61,158 nt of DNA from JAWKHR01 sp041394725 (lineage in GTDB: Bacteria > Acidobacteriota > Vicinamibacteria > Vicinamibacterales > SCN-69-37): the NCBI GenBank assembly GCA_041394725.1, contig JAWKHR010000041.1, positions 1 through 61,158 of the forward strand. Reading direction: 5' to 3'. Shown one piece after another: positions 45,156-54,609 of the stretch. Under the pieces are notes generated by a model that was not told the DNA's origin, did not search any database, and saw only the letters and a program-made list of their open reading frames with translations. The position numbers were made by a program, and so were the translations under genes. Position 1 is the first letter of the stretch, and every line of letters begins with the position of its first letter.

Positions 45156-45254
45156 GGGGCGCTGATCCGGGGTGCCCGACCTTCGGGACCTTCAGCTCCC
45201 TTTCCCTCGTCTGATACTGTCGAGCGCAGCCTTGCGCCGCTGGAGGTCCTTCCC

Positions 45255-46307
45255 GTGAACATCCGACTGATCGTGGCCGCCCTCGTGATTGGCGCCGGCG
45301 GAAGCGTGCTCGCCGCCGGGGTGCTGCCGGCGAACGGCCGTCCGGCGGGCACGCCGGCGCAGAGCGATCTCGACGAGTTCATGCGCCAGGTGATCGCGCG
45401 CCGCGACGAGAACTGGAAGAAGCTGCAGCAGTACATCCTCGACGAGCGTGAGCAGGTCGAGGTCCGGGGGCCCGTGGGCGTGCCGATCTGGGGGGAACGG
45501 CGCGAGTACGCGTGGTTCATCGAGGACGGCTTCTTCGTCCGCAGCCCCACGAAGGTGGACGGCGTGGACGTTCCGGAAGGCGAACGGCGCGAGTACGAGG
45601 CGCGGTTCCTGCGAGAGGCGAAGGCGCGCGACGCGCGTGAGAAGGAGAAGGAGAAGGAGAACACGGGTGCCGGCGCGTCGTCGGGCACCGGGGCGCAGGC
45701 TGGTGATGCGGACGCCACCGGCAAGCGCGTCCCCGACGAGCCCGACGAACTCGGGGACCTGCTCAGCCAGAGCAGCCGCCCGCGGTTCGTGGACTCCGCC
45801 TACTTCCTGAAGTTCAAGTTCGAACAGGGCAAATATGCGTTCGTCGGCCGCGAGACGTTCGAGGGCCGGGACGTCCTGCGCATCGAGTACTACCCGGAGC
45901 GCCTGTTCGCGCACGAGCAGGACACGCAGCGCGAGCGCCGGCGCGAGGGCCGCAACGACCGCGGCGAGGACGCCGAGGCCGCCATCGAGCGGATGATGAA
46001 CAAGGTCTCCCTGGTCACCCTCTGGGTCGAGCCCGCATCGCACCAGATCGTGAAGTACACCTTCGACAACGTGAACCTGGACTTCCTGCCCGCGGCGTGG
46101 CTCGTCCGCATGGACGACCTGCAGGCCCAGATGACCATGAGCCAGCCGTTCCCCGACGTGTGGCTGCCGCGTGACGTCGAGTTCCACTTCGCCGCGCTGC
46201 TCGCCGTCGGCCCGTTCGACGTGCGCTACCGCATCAACTACCACGACTACCGGGAGGCGAAGACCAGCGGCCGGATCCGCGGCATCGGCGGAGGCGGCGG
46301 CCGATGA
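45255..46307 (+). CDS. Exported LolA-like protein, partner of Omp85-like barrel
   Basis: 350 residues. A signal peptide is at about 1-22 (LIVAALVIGAGGSVLAAG). A beta-rich body with two parts (about 50-120 and 175-340) looks like the LolA/outer-membrane-lipoprotein-sorting fold (FVGRETFEGRDVLRIEYYPE, VTLWVEPASHQIVKYTFDNV). Between them is a charged low-complexity linker (about 120-165) with KEKEKEN, encoded by a GAGAAG microsatellite. No exact family is recognised. The GTG start at 45255 has GGAGG upstream. Its stop overlaps the start of the Omp85-like gene (ATGA at 46304), implying joint work at the outer membrane. Confidence 0.6.
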   Translation: MNIRLIVAALVIGAGGSVLAAGVLPANGRPAGTPAQSDLDEFMRQVIARRDENWKKLQQYILDEREQVEVRGPVGVPIWGERREYAWFIEDGFFVRSPTKVDGVDVPEGERREYEARFLREAKARDAREKEKEKENTGAGASSGTGAQAGDADATGKRVPDEPDELGDLLSQSSRPRFVDSAYFLKFKFEQGKYAFVGRETFEGRDVLRIEYYPERLFAHEQDTQRERRREGRNDRGEDAEAAIERMMNKVSLVTLWVEPASHQIVKYTFDNVNLDFLPAAWLVRMDDLQAQMTMSQPFPDVWLPRDVEFHFAALLAVGPFDVRYRINYHDYREAKTSGRIRGIGGGGGR

Positions 46308-47548
46308 TCGCCGCCCTCCTCGCGGCGGCGCTCGTCGTGTCCCCGATCGCCCACAGCCGCGACGTGATCGCCGCCGTGCAGATCCACGGCAATCACGTGA
46401 CGTCCGACGCCGAGATTCTGCGGATCAGCGGCCTCGCGGTCGGCGCGCCCTTCGAGGCGACGACCGTGGCCGACGTGGAGACGCGCCTCCGGGCGAGCGG
46501 CCTGTTCGACGACGTGGACGTGTTGAAGCGGTTCGCCTCCATCGCCGACCCCTCGCAGATCGTCGTCGTCATCATCGTGAACGAAGGGCCGGTGCGGCTG
46601 GACTTCTCGGGGCCGTCCGACGAGCCGATCCGCGTGGTCCGGCGGCGCGGGCTGCGCAACCTGATGTACCTGCCGATCCTGGACGCGGAGGACGGCTACG
46701 GCCTGACGTACGGTGTGCGGCTCGCCCTCGTGAAGTTCGCGGGTCCGCAGAGCCGGCTGTCGTTCCCGCTGTCCTGGGGCGGCCTGAAGCAGGCGGGCGT
46801 GGAGTTCGATCGGCCGTTCGCGCGTGGCCCGCTCACGCGCGTGCAGGTCGGCGTGGCCGTCCAGCGGCAGCGCAACCCGGCGTTCGACGAGCAGGACGAC
46901 CGGCGGCGCCTGTGGGCGCGCGCCGAGAGGCGGTGGGGCAGCCTGCGTGGCGCGGTGACCGGCGGCTGGCAGCACGTGTCGTTCGCCGCGACGGACGACG
47001 ACCTGAAGACGGTCGGCGGCGAGGTCACGTTCGACACGCGGCTCACCCCGCTCCTGCCGCGCAACGCCCTCTACGCGAGCGCCGGCGCCGAGCGCGTGGG
47101 GTTCGGGAGCGGCGGCGCGACGACCCGGACGCGGCTCGACGGCCGGGGCTACCTCGGCCTCGTCGGCCAGACGGTCCTCGAGGTCCGCGTCGCGCGATCC
47201 GACGCATCGGAACCGCTGCCGCCCTACCTGCGGAATCTCCTCGGCGGCTGGTCCAGCCTGCGCGGCTTCGAGGCCGGCGCGTTCACCGGCGACACGGTCG
47301 TCACCGGTTCGGCCGAGCTGCGCGTGCCCATCACGTCCACGCTGTCGGTCGGCAAGGTCGGCGTCAGCGTGTTCGTGGATTCCGGCGCGGCCTACGACAA
47401 GGGGCAGCGGTTCGGCGACGCGGTACTCCGCACGGGTATCGGCGGCAGCGTGTGGTTCGTCGCGACCGTGTTCCACATGAACCTGAGCGTGGCGCACGGC
47501 CGCGGCGCCGACACCCGGGTGAACTTCGGCGGCGGCTTCGTCTTCTAG
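46304..47548 (+). CDS. Omp85-like outer-membrane protein with one POTRA domain
   Basis: 414 residues. Signal peptide about 1-18. One POTRA domain (about 22-95) reads VIAAVQIHGNHVTSDAEILRISG and ASGLFDDVDVLKRF, the family's beta-alpha-alpha-beta-beta pattern. It is followed by a barrel of about 300 residues with LRGFEAG (the L6 RGF motif) and a final strand ending in phenylalanine (NFGGGFVF). Full-length BamA has five POTRAs and about 800 residues, so this is a compact relative (TamA/ShlB/patatin-barrel size class). It may insert or export the upstream partner protein. It overlaps that gene by 4 bp. Confidence 0.8.
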   Translation: MIAALLAAALVVSPIAHSRDVIAAVQIHGNHVTSDAEILRISGLAVGAPFEATTVADVETRLRASGLFDDVDVLKRFASIADPSQIVVVIIVNEGPVRLDFSGPSDEPIRVVRRRGLRNLMYLPILDAEDGYGLTYGVRLALVKFAGPQSRLSFPLSWGGLKQAGVEFDRPFARGPLTRVQVGVAVQRQRNPAFDEQDDRRRLWARAERRWGSLRGAVTGGWQHVSFAATDDDLKTVGGEVTFDTRLTPLLPRNALYASAGAERVGFGSGGATTRTRLDGRGYLGLVGQTVLEVRVARSDASEPLPPYLRNLLGGWSSLRGFEAGAFTGDTVVTGSAELRVPITSTLSVGKVGVSVFVDSGAAYDKGQRFGDAVLRTGIGGSVWFVATVFHMNLSVAHGRGADTRVNFGGGFVF

Positions 47549-47597
47549 TCCCGAGCCGGCACTAAACGATTCACCCCTGCCGGCGGTCTTACATCTC

Positions 47598-47867
47598 GTG
47601 CGACTGCTCCGGGGCGTCTCCAGCCACACGCTGGCCTGCGGCTGTCTCGTGGGCCTCTACGAGACCTATTCCGGCCCGGTCGTCGCCACCATCGACGCCC
47701 GCGGGGACCACTGCCCGCACGGGCACAGGCTGCACGAAAGAGTGGATGTGGGTCCTGAGGGGCCCGGGGCCCCAGGGGCCCAGGGTTCCGAGGGGCCGCG
47801 GGGTCCCCGAGGGTCCCCGGGGAGCCCCACCGGGACCACTCATCCGCCTGGCAACCCAGAAAAATGA
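47598..47867 (+). CDS. Small cysteine protein with repeat-derived collagen-like tail
   Basis: 89 residues from a GTG start. The first about 50 residues look like a small conserved unit (VSSHTLACGCLVGLYETYSG, VVATIDARGDHCPHGH) with C15, C17, C44 and histidines, possibly metal-binding; I recall similar short proteins in Acidobacteriota but cannot name them. From about residue 52 the frame runs through the GGGTCC/GGGGCCC repeat and reads as Gly-X-Y (GPEGPGAPGAQG, GPRGPRGSPGSP), which is an effect of the repeat. The original stop may have been lost when the repeat inserted. No Shine-Dalgarno is clear. Confidence 0.5.
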   Translation: MRLLRGVSSHTLACGCLVGLYETYSGPVVATIDARGDHCPHGHRLHERVDVGPEGPGAPGAQGSEGPRGPRGSPGSPTGTTHPPGNPEK

Positions 47868-47928
47868 CGCCGGCGCAGCCGGCCACCGAGGTTCAGAGTT
47901 CGAACTTTCAACTTTGAAGTTTCTCGCG
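47752..47928. repeat. Composite intergenic repeat: GGGTCC array plus AAGTTCGAACTT array (copy B)
   Basis: 47752-47832 is a dense array of GGGTCC/GGGGCCC/CCCCGGGG palindromes. 47890-47928 matches the second part of copy A (5355-5393), including GTTC-A-AGTTC, AACTT, GAAGTT and the end CTCGCGC. The order and spacing of the two parts are the same in both copies, so it is one composite element. It lies about 80 bp before the LolA-like gene at 48009. Confidence 0.7.
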
Positions 47929-48008
47929 CGGCCTGGCCTTCAGGGTCCGCTAACATAGGTACGCAGCTTCCCCTCCCCGGCGCCGATAAGACAATCTGGA
48001 GGTTTTCC

Positions 48009-48725
48009 ATGGTTCGACGGTCCATTTCCGTCGCGATGACGGTCCTGGCCGCGCTGGTCGGGGTCACCGCGGCACAGGCGCAGACGGCCGATGAGCTGAT
48101 TGCGAAGAACATCGCGGCCAAGGGCGGAGCCGAGGCCCTCCGGGCCGTGCAGACGATTCGCCAGACGGCGCAGATGTCCATTCAGGGCATGACGGCGACG
48201 ATGACGACGACGGCCCGCCGGCCGGACAAGGTCCGGCAGGAGGTCGCGATCAACGGGCAGCAGGTCATCACGGCGTTCGACGGCACGACGGCCTGGACGG
48301 TCAACCCCCTGCAGGGCGTCACGACGCCGACCGCGATCGCGGATCCGGGTACGGCGCAGTTGCTCAGGGACCAGGCGAACTTCGACGGCCCGCTGCTCGA
48401 CTACAAGACCAACGGCACGAAGATCGAGATGGTCGGGACCGAGGCGGTCGGCGGGAAACAGGCGCACCACCTGAAGGTCACCTTGAAGTCCGGCGGAGTG
48501 CAGGATCTGTATCTCGACCCCGCCACCGGCCTGGAGATGCGACTGGTGCTCCAGACTCCCAACGGGCCGGTCGTCCAGGACATCTCCGACTACCGGAAGG
48601 TCAACGGCCTGACGGTCCCGTTCTCCATCTCCATGACCGTGGGCGGGATGCCGGCGGGCACGATCACGGTGACGAACATGGAGTTCAACCCGGCGATCGA
48701 CGACGCGATCTTCCGGATGAAGTAG
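48009..48725 (+). CDS. Exported LolA-like outer-membrane lipoprotein-sorting family protein
   Basis: 238 residues. The signal peptide is at about 1-25 (VAMTVLAALVGVTAAQA). It has the LolA-type fold: ADELIAKNIAAKGGAEALRAVQTI, a beta sheet with RRPDKVRQEVAINGQQ, DGTTAWTVNP, and the second half GGVQDLYLDPATGLEMRL. The start AKGG.EALRAV is typical of the soil-bacterial subgroup often attached to peptidases, here stand-alone. It may bind a lipid or lipoprotein in the periplasm. TGGAGG precedes the ATG at 48009. It is convergent with the LytTR regulator. Confidence 0.8.
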   Translation: MVRRSISVAMTVLAALVGVTAAQAQTADELIAKNIAAKGGAEALRAVQTIRQTAQMSIQGMTATMTTTARRPDKVRQEVAINGQQVITAFDGTTAWTVNPLQGVTTPTAIADPGTAQLLRDQANFDGPLLDYKTNGTKIEMVGTEAVGGKQAHHLKVTLKSGGVQDLYLDPATGLEMRLVLQTPNGPVVQDISDYRKVNGLTVPFSISMTVGGMPAGTITVTNMEFNPAIDDAIFRMK

Positions 48726-48770
48726 GCCGGCGCGCCCCGGGTCGGGTGCCGGCCGGGCGTCGGGATCCGA

Positions 48771-49592
48771 TCAGAGGGGCTTCCCGAGCCGTTCCTGCAG
48801 CTTCTCGCGGTAGCCGCGGCTCAGCGTGAGCTGCGTCCCGTTGCGCAGGATCACGACGTACTCGCCGTTGAACCACGGTTGCAGTTCCTTGATCCGCTCG
48901 ATGTTGACGATGTGCGAGCGGTGGATGCGGAAGAAGAGATCCGGGTCGAGCCGCGACTCGATCGACGTCATCGTCTCGCGGAGCAGGTGGCCGTCGGTGC
49001 CCACGTGCAGGCGGACGTAGTTGCCGGCCGCCTCGATCCAGTCGATCTCGTCGGCCCGCAGGAAGAACAGCCGGCCGCCGGACTTCACGACCAGGCGCTC
49101 GGCGCGGGCCGGACGCTCGGGGCGCAGCGTGCTGACGAGCTCGAGCAGGCGGCGGCCGAGGTCGCTCGACTCGCGGCTGTCCACCTGCCGCCGGACGCGT
49201 TCGAGCGCGCTCTGGAACCGATCCGCGTCGAACGGCTTGAGCAGGTAGTCGAGCGCCTGCACCTCGAACGCGCGCAGCGCGTGCTGGTCGTAGGCCGTGA
49301 CGAAGACGACGGGCGGCATGCGATCGGGCCCGACCGCGGCAATCACCTCGAACCCGTCGAGCTTCGGCATCTGGACGTCGAGGAACACGAGGTCCGGGGC
49401 GTGGGTCCGGATGGCGTCCACGGCTTCCTGGCCGTCTCTCGCCTCGGCGACGACCTCCACGCCGGTGTCCTCTCCCAGCAGGCTGCGCAGGCGCTCGCGC
49501 GCGAGCGGCTCGTCGTCGGCGATGATCGCGCGCAGGACGCGCGGCGTGGTCGGGGGCTGGGGCGTCGTCGGCGTGGTCATGGTCGTCGGCAT
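48771..49592 (-). CDS. LytTR-type response regulator
   Basis: 273 residues. A Pro/Thr-rich leader (1-17; ATG 49580 is an alternative start) precedes a receiver domain with D26/D27, phospho-acceptor D72 in LVFLDVQMPKLDG and K119 in YLLKPF. The C-terminal LytTR DNA-binding domain (about 165-270) has IDWIEAAGNYVRLHV, FFRIHRSHIVNIERIKEL and LTLSRGYREKLQERL. It probably binds direct repeats in promoters when phosphorylated by the kinase encoded 3 bp upstream. Targets are unknown; such pairs often control envelope, transport or autolysis genes. Confidence 0.93.
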   Translation of the reverse strand: MPTTMTTPTTPQPPTTPRVLRAIIADDEPLARERLRSLLGEDTGVEVVAEARDGQEAVDAIRTHAPDLVFLDVQMPKLDGFEVIAAVGPDRMPPVVFVTAYDQHALRAFEVQALDYLLKPFDADRFQSALERVRRQVDSRESSDLGRRLLELVSTLRPERPARAERLVVKSGGRLFFLRADEIDWIEAAGNYVRLHVGTDGHLLRETMTSIESRLDPDLFFRIHRSHIVNIERIKELQPWFNGEYVVILRNGTQLTLSRGYREKLQERLGKPL

Positions 49593-49595
49593 GGG

Positions 49596-50732
49596 TCAGG
49601 CGACGTGTGCCGGCGCGGCCACGGGAGGGTCGCGCCGGAACGGAATGGCCACGAGGACGCGGAAGCCCTCGGGGCGGCGGTTGAACTCGAACCGGAAGCG
49701 CGCGCCGAACTGGTGCTGCAGGCGGGCGCGCGTGTTCGACACGCCGATGCCGGTCGGCAGCGCCGCGAAGGCGCCCTCGCCCGGGCCCGGGCCGCTGTCG
49801 TCCACGGTCATCACGAGCATCTCGCCGTCGCGCCGCGCCGCCACCCGGATCCGCCCGGGCCCGGCGTGCGGCGCCACGCCGTGCTTGATCGCGTTCTCGA
49901 CCAGGGGCTGCAGCAGCAGCGCCGGCACGATGGCGTCGAGTGTCTCCGGCTCCACGTCGAACTCCACGGTGAGACGATCCCCGAGCCTCACCTGTTCGAT
50001 CTGCAGGTATTTCTCCAGGAACGCGACCTCCTCGCCGAGCTGGACCTCGGGCCGGGTGACCGAGTCCAGGGTCAGGCGGAGCAGGTCGCTCAGCCGCACC
50101 AGCATCCGGTCGGCGGCCGAGACGTCCCGGTGCATCAGCGCCGAGATCGCGTGCAGCGTGTTGAACAGGAAGTGCGGGTGGAGCTGCCGCTGCAGCATCT
50201 GGAGCTGCGTGGCGACGAGCCGCGTCTCGAGCTGGGCCTCGCGCAGGGCCCGCTGCTGGGTCTCGCGGTAGTAGTAGGCGGCGTGCGCGATGCCGACGAT
50301 GGCCGCGCCGGCCAGCAGTTCCCAGTCGATGAGCTGGGTGAGCTGGAGCGGGAAGGTCTCGCGCCACGTGGCGAGCCACGAGAAGGTGGCGAGGCCGTCC
50401 GGCCCGGCGGCGGCGCGCTGCCAGGCCAGGTAGGTCCGGGCCGTGGACTGGCTGGCGACGTGGGTGACGGCCGCGGCGACGAGCGCGGCGACGTAGACGG
50501 GGACGGCCAGCCGCGGGTTGCGGTCGAGGCGGAGCCGGCTCGTCAGCCACACGAGCGGCGCGGCCAGCGCCATCCAGCCGAACCAGAACGACGAGTTCAG
50601 GAACGCCAGCTCGAACAGCTCGGGCTCGCGCCCGATCGAGTGCATGTACTGCACGGCGAGCAGCGTCGAGAAGGCCGACGCCAGGACGGCGACGACCAGG
50701 AGCAGCGCCAGGACCCGCCGGGAGATCCCCAT
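49596..50732 (-). CDS. LytS/YehU-type sensor histidine kinase
   Basis: 378 residues. Four membrane helices lie at about 6-28, 45-64, 76-95 and 135-153. The His_kinase domain has RQLHPHFLFNTLHAISAL (phospho-acceptor H187), typical of the LytS group. The ATPase domain has LLLQPLVENAIKHG and TVDDSGPGPGEG and GIGVSNTRARL. It phosphorylates the LytTR regulator that follows after 3 bp. ATG 50732 (MGISRRVL) begins right before TM1; the longer frame upstream is Pro/Arg-rich and not typical. It diverges from speA. Confidence 0.9.
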   Translation of the reverse strand: MGISRRVLALLLVVAVLASAFSTLLAVQYMHSIGREPELFELAFLNSSFWFGWMALAAPLVWLTSRLRLDRNPRLAVPVYVAALVAAAVTHVASQSTARTYLAWQRAAAGPDGLATFSWLATWRETFPLQLTQLIDWELLAGAAIVGIAHAAYYYRETQQRALREAQLETRLVATQLQMLQRQLHPHFLFNTLHAISALMHRDVSAADRMLVRLSDLLRLTLDSVTRPEVQLGEEVAFLEKYLQIEQVRLGDRLTVEFDVEPETLDAIVPALLLQPLVENAIKHGVAPHAGPGRIRVAARRDGEMLVMTVDDSGPGPGEGAFAALPTGIGVSNTRARLQHQFGARFRFEFNRRPEGFRVLVAIPFRRDPPVAAPAHVA

Positions 50733-50893
50733 GAGGTCACTATCGGGATCCGCCGGACGGCTGTCAACGGCGCCGGGCCCGGCGGCCGGGGGCGAGGGAC
50801 CTGGCCGCGGCGTGGCGGTACCGGCAACGGTCCGGCGGCGGGCGCGACGCCCGTGACGCCAAAGATGTGACGGATCCCGTCGAACTTTTCCTT

Positions 50894-50899
50894 TATCAT
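50894..50899 (+). promoter_or_regulatory. Candidate -10 box (TATCAT) giving a leaderless speA message
   Basis: TATCAT ends eight bases before the GTG start at 50908, where transcription would begin. No Shine-Dalgarno sequence exists between them. No clear -35 is seen, so this is tentative. Confidence 0.4.
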
Positions 50900-50907
50900 G
50901 GTGCGCT

Positions 50908-52869
<1,962 letters not shown>

Positions 52870-52890
52870 CCGCCGCGACCGGCGGGCCCG

Positions 52891-54582
52891 ATGATCGACG
52901 CCCCTGATCGCGTTCCGCCGCCCGTGATCGATCGGCCGCCGCACCCGGTGCCGATCGACCGGCCACGGCGGATCGCGCTCGCCGTGGCCTGGGCGCTCGC
53001 CCTGCTCGTCGTCGCCGCCGGCGTCGCGTACGGATCGAGGGACGCCGGAGGATCCGACTCCTACGGCTACGTCAGCCAGGCCGACCTGTGGCTCGAAGGG
53101 CGGCTCGTCGAGCCCGCGCCATGGATTGCGCAGGTGCCGTGGCCGGGCGCGCAGGTCAGCTTCACGCCGCTCGGGTACGTCCACCGCGGCTGCGAGCCCG
53201 TCATCGTCCCGCAGTACTCGCCAGGCCTGCCGCTGCTGATGGCGGGCGCGAAGCTGGTGGCCGGACACTGCGCGGTGTTCCTGGTGGCGCCGATCGCGGG
53301 CGGCCTGCTCGTCCTCGCGACCTTCGGCCTCGGCCGCCGCCTGGCGTCGCCGGGCGCGGGGCTCGCCGCGGCGTGGCTCGTGGCGGCCAGTCCCGTCTTC
53401 CTGCAGGGCCAGATGTCGCCGATGTCCGACGTGCCCGTGTCGGCCGCGTGGATCGCGTGTTTCTGGGCGGTGGCCGGCGGCACGGTCGGCCGGGCGGCGA
53501 TGGCCGGCCTTCTGGCGAGCCTGGCCATCCTGATTCGACCGAACCTGGCACCCATCGCCGCGTTCGCCGCCCTCGGCCTCGCGGCGCACGCCTGGCGCAC
53601 GGGCCCGTCGTCGCGCGGCCCGGTGATCCGGCAGCTCGTGGCGTTCGCCGCCGGCGTCGTGCCCGGCGCGCTCATCGTCGCGGCGGTGAACGACGCGCGC
53701 TTCGGATCGCCCCTCGCGTCGGGATACGGGCCGTTCCCCCTGCTCTTCGGCTGGGAGCACGTCCGCCCGAACCTGGCGCGCTACCTGGGCTGGTTCGTGT
53801 CCACGCACACCGTGCTGCCGCTGGCCGGCTCCGTCGTGCTGCTGGTGCCGGCGCGCCGCCTGTGGCTGGTGTCGCGGAACCGATGGCTCGTGCCGGTGCT
53901 GGCGGCGTCGGCGGCGTTCGTGGGCCTCCAGTACCTCTTCTACACGGTCTTCGAGGACTGGACGTTCCTGCGGTTCTTCCTGCCGATCATCCCGCTCGTC
54001 ATGATCGGCCTGGCCCTGGCGCTCTTCGAGGCCGGCAGCCGGCTGGGGCGGTTCGGTCCGCTCGTCGCTGCCATGGTCATCGTGCTGCTGGGCGCCTGGA
54101 CGAGCGTGGTCGCCGTGCGCGAGCACGTGTTCGAGACCGGCGTCATCGAGGCGAAGTACTCGCGCATCGGTCGCTTGGTACGGGAGATGACACGAGAGGA
54201 CAGTGTGGTCATCAGCCACCAGCACAGCGGATCGTTGCGATACTACGCAGGCCGGATGACGATCAACTTCATCGGCCTCGATCCCGAGTGGCTCGATGGC
54301 GCGACGACGTGGCTGGCCGAGCGGGGCAAGCACCCGTGGGCCGTGCTCGAGGAGTGGGAGCTGCCGATGTTCCGCGAGCGTTTCGCGGCGGCGAACCGGC
54401 TCGGCAGTCTCCAGATGCGCCCGGCCGCCGTCTATCGTGGTGCCTCGACCGTCTACATCTTCGACCTGCTCCGCGGCGTGGATTCCACGCCCACGATGGA
54501 GTGGCGGGAGACGTCCGGCAATCCGCGCTGCGAGGCGCCGCAGCCGCGGCCGACCCTGGCGCTGGGCGGCCCGGCGTCCTGA
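52891..54582 (+). CDS. GT-C fold membrane glycosyltransferase-like protein (paralogue 1)
   Basis: 563 residues with about 10-11 membrane helices. After TM1 (about 28-47) comes the conserved extracytoplasmic block GSDSYGYVSQADLWLEG. It is followed by VPWPGAQVSFTPLGY and PQYSPGLPLLMAGAKLV, features of the dolichyl-phosphate-mannose-transferase/ArnT-like (GT39/GT83) superfamily, where early acidic residues bind the acceptor. A soluble tail (about 430-563) follows. It could move a sugar from a lipid carrier on the outer face of the inner membrane. It starts 21 bp after speA. The next gene is a clear paralogue. Confidence 0.75.
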   Translation: MIDAPDRVPPPVIDRPPHPVPIDRPRRIALAVAWALALLVVAAGVAYGSRDAGGSDSYGYVSQADLWLEGRLVEPAPWIAQVPWPGAQVSFTPLGYVHRGCEPVIVPQYSPGLPLLMAGAKLVAGHCAVFLVAPIAGGLLVLATFGLGRRLASPGAGLAAAWLVAASPVFLQGQMSPMSDVPVSAAWIACFWAVAGGTVGRAAMAGLLASLAILIRPNLAPIAAFAALGLAAHAWRTGPSSRGPVIRQLVAFAAGVVPGALIVAAVNDARFGSPLASGYGPFPLLFGWEHVRPNLARYLGWFVSTHTVLPLAGSVVLLVPARRLWLVSRNRWLVPVLAASAAFVGLQYLFYTVFEDWTFLRFFLPIIPLVMIGLALALFEAGSRLGRFGPLVAAMVIVLLGAWTSVVAVREHVFETGVIEAKYSRIGRLVREMTREDSVVISHQHSGSLRYYAGRMTINFIGLDPEWLDGATTWLAERGKHPWAVLEEWELPMFRERFAAANRLGSLQMRPAAVYRGASTVYIFDLLRGVDSTPTMEWRETSGNPRCEAPQPRPTLALGGPAS

Positions 54583-54609
54583 GGCCTGCCGCGGAGGCGC
54601 CCTTCGACG

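Noticed and set aside
47752..47867. True collagen-like domain
   Set aside because: The Gly-X-Y pattern arises directly from the GGGTCC/GGGGCCC DNA repeat, which also occurs in non-coding positions.
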